The notes below the pieces were generated by a model, which ran no database searches, was not told the DNA's origin, and saw nothing but the letters and a program-made list of their open reading frames with translations. A stretch of 64,000 nt of DNA, from assembly GCF_003672135.1 (NCBI RefSeq), contig NC_039508.1, forward strand, positions 9,435,945 through 9,499,944, in the 5' to 3' direction. The stretch's first letter is position 1, and every line of letters begins with the position of its first letter. Made by a program: the position numbers and the translations under genes. Below, piece by piece: positions 37,264 through 49,600 of this stretch. The stretch comes from Ooceraea biroi (taxonomy: Eukaryota > Arthropoda > Insecta > Hymenoptera > Formicidae).

Positions 37264-39336
37264 TTATCGAATTATCGTTACCACCAGGCCGACCAGCAGC
37301 AGCGTTACGGTCGTCATCAGGCCCACCGCTGAATCTGAAATTAGACAAAATTGCACTATTTAACACATTTGATGAAACAGTTTAGTTTCAGCTTTAAATC
37401 TTAATATTAGATCGTCAACTAAATAATCTGAGTCGCGATTAGATGAAAAAAACAAAAAACAAAATTCTTCAAAATATCGCTATAATATTATATAACCACC
37501 TAAACGCGTCCCGGATTATCTAATTAATGACTAATATTAAGATTGTTTAAAGTTGAAATTTTAAATGATGACTCAAACTAAACACATACTTATGACAGCA
37601 CAAAATAGCTTGTATATTAATCTTTTTAGCATGGTGTGCAGCTTTTAAAAAACAAAAAAAATTCTTCAAAACATCGCTACGATATTTGTATCGCCATCTA
37701 GACGCGAGCCGGATTACTTAATTAACCTAATATTATTAGATGTACAAATTAATTCAGTGCTTCTTTTGAAGAAATTGAGTCCTTATTACAAGAAAATGAT
37801 AAACACATCAATCTTCGAAATATTCATTATGTTCTAATACTTTTCTTCGCTTGTCACGCAGCTGACGAATAAAAACAAAACTTAAGTAAATAAAGGCTTC
37901 TTCAAAAAGAAGAAGTAATTTGTATACATAATAGTTAAAAAATAGTGCTATTTATTTAAATACTGCCACACAGAAAAAAAGTAGCTGCCATAGTTAAACA
38001 CTGCGTGCGGTAACTAAATTTCAGTCGTAATATATGGACAGCTAAATCTTGGCTGTGACACCTATTTTATTAAGTAAAGTTCCTTATTCATTAGCTGCAA
38101 GAGCAAACATTTTGCTGTAGTTTAGAAATTTATAGCTACGGTAGCAAACACAGTTTTAGCAAATCATGATTAGCTACGGTAGCAAAATTTTTTTTCCGCG
38201 TGATTAATGTTGCGGCACTATGCCGAAATAAAAAATGTACCTCTATCACGTGATCACGTACATACACATTTTCACTCCCCTAACAATATAAAAAATCTTA
38301 GTATACATTAATAATTCAATTCCTCTCAAGCAGAATTCTGTTACGTTCTGTTCTGTTGAAACGTTAAAATGTATCTATATTTCACCAGATTCGAACATCT
38401 CCAAAAGTTGTGATCTAATATTATACCTCGCTGTTACCATAAGACACGGATAAAAAAGAGGGGTTTTCCCACCCCATCCGTAGTCTGAAAGGTCAATGCA
38501 CAATCAAGAACTTCTCGAGGAGAATTTGTCGTTATCTTGTTGCAGGAGGCTTGCCACGAAAGAATCCCTCTCTCGTCAAGAGGGCAGAGCGAGAAAACGA
38601 GGATAGAACGCGAGAAGGGAAAGGTGCCGATAGACTGACGGACTAGGCGAAGCAGGAGGAGACCCAGGAGGGGGGGGGGATGAGGGGAAGAGAAAAAGAG
38701 AGAAAAAACAAAACAAAAAAAATAGGAAAAAGAAAAAGGAATAAAACGGGAAAAATGGGAAGTCAGTTATTCTTCCGGTTGGCTTGCATCGTACCGTTAG
38801 CTATTACTCGCTTCGAGAGAAATGTATTCTCTGGCCTTTCCCTGGCCTCACTCATCTCTAATTACGAATCAGAAACAACCCGGTGGGCCGCCCCCGCCGG
38901 ATCAGCCCCCTTCTCTCCTCGCCTTTATTCGTCTTCTCGACTCTCATCTAAAGGCTCGCAAGCAGTAACTTGCCTTGACTTCCCTTTCTTTTATCTGGTC
39001 CCTCGTGCTGCCTCAGGAGAATTCTTCGCTTCGCTACTTTTGTACGAACCCGCCTTTCTCCAATTCGCGATTTTTCGCCCTGTCTCCCTCCGATCCTCCC
39101 TCATCTCCAACAGGAACGCGTTATGTATTTATGATCGACATTTATATTTCTGCGCGCGAAAGAGCGAACGTTATATAAATTGCATCTTGTTGCCATAGAT
39201 TTCTGTCTAGCAGTTCAAATTCAAATAGTTAAGAGATTCCGACAATCTCAAATTTCTACTTGTTCTTACAGACGTGGAGATATTACGTTTTTATTTATTT
39301 GACAAAAGAGAAAGAGAAAGAGAAAGAGAGAGAGAG

Positions 39337-39373
<37 letters not shown>

Positions 39374-42300
39374 AAAATGTGATGATGACGCACAGCGATT
39401 TCTTGTACAATTTCCAACGTCAAACGTTAAACTGACCATGTTTGCATTGGCGTTAACCCCGTTCGCAGTTTTGCAGTAGACTTTGGAAATTGTAGATTGT
39501 GTTTCTTGCAGTCCCTGTCGGATCTCCATTCGACGTCAATTTAAAGAAAAAAGTCAATTTAAAGAAAAATTCTTTCCAGAATTTTGTATACGGCCTTCAA
39601 TATTTTTCTTTCCTTTTTTTTAATGAATAAGTGCCCGTTCTTCTTAAGCTTGCATGTGGAAGCGCGTAACAGTTTTGCAGTTTTCCCTCGTTACAATCTA
39701 ACTCGCCTTTTCCTACGAAATTACCTACTTTTACGCGACTATCGCGATTATCCTCGCGAGGAAACGGATTTTCACACCACGCCATTATGCAAATTCCTTT
39801 TAAAAGTAACCACGGTCGAACGAGATATTGAGAAACGATGGTATAGAAAGAGGAAAGGGAACGGCGGCAGCGGAGCGAGGGGTGGGACAAGGATTGAATT
39901 ACGGAAAAAGGGGGAGAGGAGGAAGGAAAAAAATGCGAGCGTAGAAAAGAATTATCCGATAATGCCGAAGGCTCGGTGAAATTATGAAAGGCGGCACACC
40001 TGACCTGACCCTGTGCTCAGAAATGCGGTAGACGCGACAGCTTAAATGCCATGGCGGAGCCGCGAAATGCCGGATAAACCGCACCTTCGGTAGACAGGAA
40101 CCTCGCCACGTTTTGTCTTCTACGAGGTCCCCTCGTTGCTTCTAGCGAGAGCTATTCAAGCTGGATTTCAACGAAGCAACGGACATGTTATCCACTCCTT
40201 CTTCAGCCTGTGTCCGATATCCGACACGTTGCTATTCCCTTGCTATTTAATTAATCGCGAACCGTAACGTATGTCATTATGCGACAGAACGTTTCTTGAG
40301 GTTGCATCGTTTACGTAAAATTTTATCTGTTATCATATGTAATCACTGAGAAAAAGATTGGAAGTATTGGAGGCGTGAATTAATTCGGTGCTTTTCTTGA
40401 AAAAATTTATTATAAAGAATAAAGTTTATTTATTATAAAGAAAATGTTTATTTATAAAGAATAATAAACATTTTTAATTTTCGAAATATTCGCTGTCATT
40501 TTCTAGTACTTTTTTTCATCTATCGGGCAGCTGAATCCTCTCTCGAAAAAAAGAAAATAAATAAAGGCTCAATTTCTTCCAAAAAAGCACCAAATTAATT
40601 TGCATAACTTAACATTCATTTTCAATTAATAAATACAGCACGTAAACATAATATAAATGCACTAATGCCATGCGCAATGACATAGTTAAAGTGTCACTTT
40701 TAGAGTATTGTATATAATATCATATATAGACGTTAGTATTTGTATTAAGTATTGTTGCCTGGATTACATATGGCATCAACTATTGAAAATCGAACCGAAC
40801 TTTTTGACTTTTTGATCCAATTGCTTTAACTTGAGTTACTTTTTCAAAACTCTTGTATATGTAATATCCTACATATAGTAAGTATCTCACAGGTACGTCT
40901 CTTGCAGGTGCTATTATTGCGTTTGCGGCCTTAATTTTGGTCATCTGCCTCACCGTCGTACAAATTGAATATCGTGAAGCACATGGCGAGCACTTTTTAG
41001 TCAAAGGACGCCGCCGCAGTAGAAGGGCTAATTTGTGCATTCGCATAAGCGCCCGCTGAATAAACGTCTGCCATTTTATTCACCTATGTCAATTTTGATC
41101 AAATTGCAAATATATTCTTACAAAATGAGGAAGTGAGTAATAACATTATATATATATATATATATATATAATTTAAAGAAATTAAAATCTTTTAATTAGA
41201 TGAATAAATTAATTCGGTGCTTTTTTTAAAGAAAGTGAGCCTTTATTTACAAAAGTCATAAACATGTCAGTCTTCGAAATATTCACCATCAGTTTTTAAT
41301 ACTTTTCTTCATCTATGCATATAGGGCAGCTGACAAATCCCTTCGTGAAAAAATTAAAGTAAATAAAGGATCAATTTTTTTTTAAAAAAAGGCATCGAAT
41401 TAATTTGAGCATCTAATATCTTTTTATTGTATAATATAATGTGATAGGTCAAACATTTTAATAGAGTGCCTATATAGCAATCACAAGTCATACAAGTTTT
41501 TCAGTTTTGTGAACTGTAGCACGACTCGTTATTATTAATATCCCGAGAACTAAACACTTTATTTTAATCATTTTGGTCTCAAATTTTATGGACTTCCGGA
41601 ACTTTTAAGTTTATGTCAAGATTAACTTTAAAGATTCAAGTTGAGATCCAAGTATTGTAAAACCAAGGTTCTTTGTAATTTACATCAGGAAGAAACAACT
41701 TTGAAATTAATGAAACGTTCATCCCCTCGAAGAGAGAAGGGGATAAATGATGATAAATGATATAAATAGATTAAAATAGATAGTAATTCTCTCTCTTTCT
41801 CGGAATATTAAACTATTATTCTTAACATGAGCCAGTGCTTATATAATTATTTACAATTTCCATCAATCTTTCAAATTCTTCTATAAATTCTAAAATTTAA
41901 TAAAATGTCTCTTTGTACATGTATATTTATGTATTTATATATATTATGTAACGAGTAAGAAAATTCAACATAATTTTAAACTCACCTTTATCAGGAGGCC
42001 AAGAATTGTAATTTCTTTTCCTATCCAATTCGGTTGACTTTTGTTCCGATTTTCCAATTTCGTTGAGATTCGACTGGAATTTAGTACCTTAAGAGAAAAA
42101 GACATAAAAGTTAATTATGAAAGCTACATGATATTGATGTGATGTTCACCAGTGTGTGCATGTGGCTATGTGTGTATATGTTCGTGTATCTATAATATAT
42201 TTTATAATATAAATAATACATAATATTTTCAGAAAAAGCATCTTTCGAGGTCCTTCAAATTCACTGCAAATTGACAATTCACAGCACTTTCTGAACGCTA

Positions 42301-42812
42301 CGAAACTGTATATTTTGGCTACTACGGACATCACAGAAATAAATTAAAAACTGGATTTTTCTTCGAGATTGAACAGTGCAAAGTTCTCGGTGAGAGAGGA
42401 AGCAGGAAATCTGAGAGAGTAGAAGGAGCGAAAGGAGACTGCGTGGTTCACATAGCCAGGAAACACGGACAAAGGGACGTAGAACGAGTGGCCCTCTCGA
42501 CTGAAGATGTTTACGAGGCTGTTACGCATAAGGTGGGAGGCAAACGCGTTAACTAGTATGCAAACTCCGAGTAAACACAATTTCCTTATCTGCACCAAGT
42601 AGATTCTATCCATGTCACAACATCCCTGCCGTAAGTCAGTCAATTTGGATTACGTTCTTGGGATGAAATAATTTGTAATAATACATTTTGGTGTATATAT
42701 TTTGGATATATACATTAAATGTTCTTATTACTATATATGTATATTAGAATATATACACTTATTCTCTCTCTTCCCTTTCCTTCCCACCCCTCTTTTTCTC
42801 AATATAAATGCG

Positions 42813-42852
<40 letters not shown>

Positions 42853-43626
42853 GCTCAATTTTAAAACATGGAACAAGCTTGCTGAAAAATACTGCTTCAA
42901 GTCTTCATTTTCTCTTGATTAGATTGAAGATTAGATTGAAGAGTTCATGGTCTTGAGACAGAGCAGTCTGACAGAGTCAGTTTGACAAGGAACAAGGTTG
43001 AGGCAGTGGCGGGAAACACAGTCTTGACACGATAGCCTATTTCGGGGTAAGGTAATGGGTGATCATGATGGTGTTCGAGCGCATGCTTGCACGCCGTAGG
43101 TCGCGCATGTACCCTCGTATGTATAATACTAGGCTGATAGTACAGAGTAAGGACGCCAACGCAGCCGTCGTCACCACCGCCTCACCGGATACACCCTCGG
43201 ACAACGAGGTGAGACCCCCGTTGTACGGCGACGCAATAGATAGGCTAGACAGACGTATGCAAATCTCGACCAAACATTAGCAGTGACAGTGTGTATCATG
43301 CGCCCGCCGGGTCAGTTCTATAGTTTCCTATATACGAGAATCTCTATCATGATGTGGCTGTTTCTGTAGCTACGTGTGGGCAACAAGATGTTTATAGGAA
43401 CCAAGTATATAGCTGCTTTAACACGAGGGTAATAAACGAACGCAATTCATCAGCTTTCAACTTTGTGTGTGTGTGTGCGCGTGCGTGTATGCATTAGCTA
43501 TACTATATAATATACTATATCTTGAACTATATAAACTACTACTATATAACATAGTTATATAGTAATAATTATATAGTATAATAATAGTAATTATATAGTT
43601 ACTATATAATTACTATATAATATATA

Positions 43627-43661
<35 letters not shown>

Positions 43662-46600
43662 CTACATAGTATTATATAGTTATACAGGTAACCCTCCTAC
43701 GCGGTAGATACGTTCGTAGGAAAAAACGTCGCGTTGTAGGAAATCGCGTTATAATTAATTTAAAAATAAGTCGTGGGGGATTTTACGTTTAACTCTATGT
43801 TTCATGTTGTTAACGTTGACCAGATTGTTGGCAAGGGTATTAGGATGATTTTCCAAACGGTTTGTATTTTTTTGTCGTTTTTTTCTATTTCTTCTTTTAC
43901 GTTCTTTCACGTAAATAATGAAATAAAATACTTTATCAACACTGACATTCCAATTTTGAATAATTTCTTAAATTCTTTGATTATAACTCGCCTATTTTCC
44001 TTAACAAGTCCCTCAATACGAGATTCTAGAGATGGAATTGAAACCTCAAGTGGACATTCTGAAAGTTATCAACAACACTTATTCGGCCATACTGAAAGTG
44101 ATTAACACATGTGCAAAAATTCTTAAGATTCATGCAACTTTTGCTCGACCATTCTACATTAAATTTCAAATAATTATATATAACCTAAATAATTACATAA
44201 CCTAATAAAAGCAAAAATCTAATCATTGAACGCTGTATTTCAAAACTATATGAAAATATATAAAAATATACTTTTCAAGAGGATTTGCCATAATGAAATG
44301 AATTATAGAGGCTATGTTAAGGTATTGATCAAATAGCTATTTTCAAGTCACGATAGATATGCAAACTTGTAATTTTTCAATTATTTTACGTATTTCTCAT
44401 TTAGATAGTTTGTGCAGCCGTTTGTCTCTTTGCTTATTGAATGACCTTCGTCATTCATGAAACATTAAAATACATAATATTGTATCGGGCGGTAGAATTC
44501 CATGTAAGATAAATTTGTTACAAGTGGAAAATTTCGATGGTACAATTGAAAAATATTTCTTTTACATAAATACATAAGTATTACATAAATGAAACTTTTG
44601 AGAAAAGTTATAATTTTGCACCTATAGAGCTTTTTTTTATTTTTACAACTAATTGATCATGACCAATCATGTTCATTCATTTATTGTACATTTTGTACAC
44701 TATACTTTGTATTGCATATATTTTCGCAATACAAAAGTGACAGATGTACAGTATGCTATGTTCAATATCTTCATCGAAGTCGTGCGCGCGCGTTCTATTG
44801 TATATTTTGTGAATATTAAATTATAATTATTCGATTTGCGTATATGTGTAAAATGCATTGAATGTGAGCTGATATTGGCACGTAGATGCGCAATCAAATC
44901 AATGCTACTTCTGCGTCCTAAGAATACAGGGTGGTCGGTTAACTGTTGCCCAGAAAATTAACAGGGATCTAAGATCACACGCTGAGATCTGAACTTATAT
45001 TGCCGTATCACGCGGTGCACAATATTGTCATGGCATCATGAGCGTGTGTTATACTTTTAATAAACGCGCCTCTATAACGTTAATTTGCGTCATAAATAAT
45101 TTTAAAACGACTCTTTCAAACGAATTTACGAAATAATACATTTGTAATAAATACTGCTTTTTTTCGTAAATCTAGTTTTGATTGTTTCATTCGCTCTGGT
45201 ATTGTTTTAGGAAAACGTCTTTCATATTTTATTTTCCTAAATCTTTGTTGCTAATCTTCTTTAAAGTAATTCCTCAAACATACAGAATAGAGCATATTAT
45301 CTCTTTCTTTCTACACACAGCAAAAATATTTTGTATTTCTGCTAAAAATGTTTCTCGTTAAAATATTAAAAGCGCTACATATCCATGTGTAAATTTCACA
45401 AATTGTCGTTGTGTTAATTGAACGAGTAAATCACGTTTTTGCACGCGCGCGCGCGCGCGCGCGCGCGCACACAGACACACACACATATATTATTCCTTCA
45501 TTTTTTAATGTTATATTTATACACATACAATAGCATACAGAATAGGGACATGTTAATTGTACGAAGGTACGCAGCTAAGCCAATCGCTGTACACGTTCTC
45601 CCAGAATTATAGGCGGACAACTCTCGCCCTTGGGAATTAAGCGACACTTAGGGGCATATGTGCTCCGGGAGATGTCACGATACTACGACAATACTTGCTC
45701 TGTGTGTGTTTCCCATCGGAACTTCAAAGTGACTTATCGCTATAGGCCGTGCACGATTGCTTGTACAATTTCCTATCACGAATTACGCAATGCAAGTTAC
45801 GAGGAAAGTAGACTGTTGCTAACAGTAAGATAGTTGCAGGATCATTGACATTAGTCTGTTATCAAATTTGCACATGAATAAAATATTCGTCAAAAAATAT
45901 TTTTGACATTATTTTATTTAAATATTTTCAGCATCTTTCTCTTTTAATACTTTTGCTTCTACTTCCATTATATTTTAAAAGATTATATTTATTTAGATTT
46001 ATTTAGATTTTTATGATGTTGTTAAGTGAGAAATAATTAATAAAAGTGCTATATATAATCCATCTGGTACTCATTGTAACAATAAACAATGATTTTTGTT
46101 ATGTTTGAAAAATCGTTGTTTTCAAAGCTCAAATATGTTTTATTTAGCATGTGTGAAAAATATAAATGTATTAATATCTTATGTTATATTGTAACATTTA
46201 CAAGCCAACCCACTTTTCTGTAATGTACTATAATATAATACGTAAACAGCATTATACATCTTACAGAAAGTTAAGATACACCCTGCTGTGCTTAGGTATT
46301 CTCCAGATTGCCGCAAATCACTATGTGCAAATAAAGCCTGTTTATGCTTGCGTTTCCGTAATGCGGAAGGAAACCCCGGCAAACCTTCCATTTAATATCC
46401 ATATTCTTGAATTTTCAATGATACGATAGCAAGAAGCAACGGGACGAATAAGCGGAATCATTGTTTGAAAAGAACGTTCTACAAAGAGGTGGCAAAACAG
46501 TGAGGCAAGGATTCGAGATAAATTATCTGAGAAAGGATGTATTGCGAAGTAAAGGAAGAAGTTAGAAGAGTCGTAAGAAACATAGCATTGTAAGAAGAGA

Positions 46601-49600
46601 TATTGATAGCATCTATTAGACGTATACAAAAGTTTGTCTTTTCTCTGCAGTATTCTAGTATTATTATTTAAACTTCAAATAAATTCTCCCTTTACGTTTT
46701 TGAAGATTTGGCATCAAAGTTTGTAAAACGTCATGTGGTATGAATTAATGATAAACATAATTTCAAGAAAATGCGATGAAAAGCTATATACATGCTTTTT
46801 GTATTCAGCGAACCATTTTGGACTTGAAAGTTTTATCGCACGCGGTAGATTCATCCAGTTTGGTGCCTTCGAATTACCACTTATTCCAATCGATGCAATA
46901 CTTTTTAACTGGATAACACTTTCGAGATGTGCATTGAGAGGAAAAAAGCTTTTTTCGCAAGGAAATGCGAACTTTACCCAAGAGATAGCAGGAAATCGTG
47001 GAAAACGAAGACAAATATTTTCATTACTGAATTGCATGTATTATGCACTTTAAGTGAAAATGTGTAAACGAATGATTAAAACTTTTGCATATACATAATA
47101 CCTATATCAAAAAAGTCAAATAAACGTATTAAAAAATGATGATAAATCGCATATAAAAATTAAGTATTTAACAAACAAGAGAAATGTAATAGAAATATAG
47201 CAAAAAGGGGAAGAAGGGGAAAGAACAGATACGAGAAAGATGGCAGACGAAGAAGAGGGTGGGAGAGGGAAGGGACGTGGAGGAAGAGGCAGACACGCGA
47301 TGAGAGCAAACATTAATGCCATCTTGCAGATCGCAGATGTTGCACCAATTACAAGCCTCATCCTTCCTTCCTTCGCATCCCTTTCCTTCCCTTTCCTTCC
47401 CTTCCTTCCGGTCGCATATAGAATAGGAGAAACAAGGAGACACAGGCCTTATCCAAACCTGCCGCACCGTTTCCTTTTCCGGAATTTCTTCTCTAGAAAC
47501 TTTAGCTGGTCGCCTCTTTTCGTGTCATCTCTACCTTCCACTCCTACTCTCCCCCTCTCTCTTAAAGTTACATCAGTTATACGTAAAAGAAAGGGGTGGC
47601 AAGGTAAGACACGGGGAGGTAGCCCAATGAGACACGAATTTCCGATTAAATTTAGTGTACGGAGGCGCGAAAGGGTGCTAGAGCCGTGCGTCACACTGTT
47701 TCAGATGATGGAGCAAAGAGAAAGATAAAGAAGAAGATAAAGAGCAGAGGAGGAGGAGGAGGGAGAAGTAAGGACAGAAGTGGAGAACACGGGCTACACC
47801 GACGGCTGATATTATTCTTGGGTCTTCCTCGCTGGAGCATTATTAGTTCCGGCGTGTTAGCATACATGAAATATTGATGTTACAGGGATCTCTTCTGCCT
47901 TAGTCAATTCTGTTCTTGACTCTCTCCTTCTCTCTCCCTCCTATCTCTTTCTCTGTCTTCCTCTCTTTTGTCTGTTCGCTCGCTTCGTCTCTTTCCAATT
48001 TTTATTCATCTATTCTTTTCACTTTTTTATTGTCATCTATTGCTCATGTGTTTCCATTACTTCAATTGCCTCCTCTCTGGCTATTTTTACATTCAATCTT
48101 AATGTTTTTGTCTAGAATTTATTATTTTTCTTTTATCATGCGTTTTGTCAATTAGTTTTTTGACTTGTTAAATAAATGCTGGATTCGCAGCAGTGTGCAA
48201 TATCACGATTATATTGAATTATATTAAATTATATTGAATTTTTCATTTATATTTAATTTATTCAATTCAGTCTATATTCAATTCCTAATTTCAATTATCT
48301 GGTCGCAGACCATTTCTTCCAACTTTACTAAATACTAAATACTAAAACTTATATATATATATCGTCTATAGTTGTTGGTCATAACGTTTTCTTCATTATT
48401 GTTGTGTCAATCAAGCTTTAAGCTTTTTATATGGAATTGCTTCTGTCATCCGCCCTACGATATTCGGTTTCCAATAGGGCATTTTAATTTCTAAGAATCT
48501 CAACAAATGAAAATATCACCTGTTAAGATTCTTAGAAAACAGTCTCCTATTAGACGTCAGATATCACATATTGGACGACGCAGACAACTCGAGTTCAATA
48601 TTATCTTCTTCTCGAAAAAAAAGAAATAATAAGAGCTGATGTGATAGTATAGTACACACAAAGCGTTACGTAACTTTTTCCATGTAACTGTTCTGTGACT
48701 TTAATTGATTAGATATTACTTATTCATATAATGTTAAATAATACTTTTGGGTTGTAACATATATTCATTTGGTTTCTTTAGTGTTTCTATCAATATATTA
48801 TTATATTTAAAAACACTATATAAGAAAACGAAATGAATATATGTTACAATCCAATATATTAGATATAATATTTTAATTTATTAGATAAATAATTTTTCTT
48901 GATTCAATGTCACCAATGTCGGACGTCATAATCGCTGTGGATAAAATGCACATTGCATGCAAATATTTCAATTTATTTATAAGTCGGTCAGGAACATATA
49001 ACAACAAAGAACAAGAATAAAAGAAACTAAAAGGATAATTATAGAGCAAAAATTTATAGATTAATATAATGCTACACACGTCTGTTGACTTTGATATTTT
49101 TAATAAGTAATAATACAATAGTAATAATAATGAGAGAAAGATTCATATTTAAAATTCCAATTATTATCATGGTACAGATTTTCATAATCTTCTTTTGATC
49201 AGTCAGAGAACTTAAAGCCGACTGCTTACTCTTCTTTAAACTGCTTTAAAGCCGCGATTGATTCCCGGAATATCCGGTTGAGTCCCCTGACTCTAGTTAA
49301 CATTGAAGCTAATCACCAAAGATTCAAAGTATCCTACAAGAAAGACCAATTATGGAGTAGCATTTAGTCATTCGTTCGATCAAACTGAATATATAAATTT
49401 ATTAACAATTTAAAACTTTTCCTCAAATTATACAATATGATAGATGTATTGAAAATATTTCTCATACATTTATCAACATTTTTAATGATAATGATAACAG
49501 CATTATATGGATATAATATATTAGCTAAATATTATCTTCATATTGTTGCTTGTGCATTAATATCGTTTCGAGCGTATGAATAAATAAATAAAAATGCACA

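Noticed and set aside
38680..39198. 172-codon frame after a purine-rich tract
   Set aside because: It starts with low-complexity Lys/Arg/Glu from AAAGAGA repeats and has no recognisable fold or splice support.
46714..47053. 106-107-codon frames open on both strands
   Set aside because: They mirror each other, contain no domain, and lack splice signals or composition contrast.
47240..47728. 162-codon frame and antisense frames at 47.1-47.7 kb
   Set aside because: Driven by CCTTT and GAGGAG low-complexity tracts. The encoded protein is repetitive without any motif.
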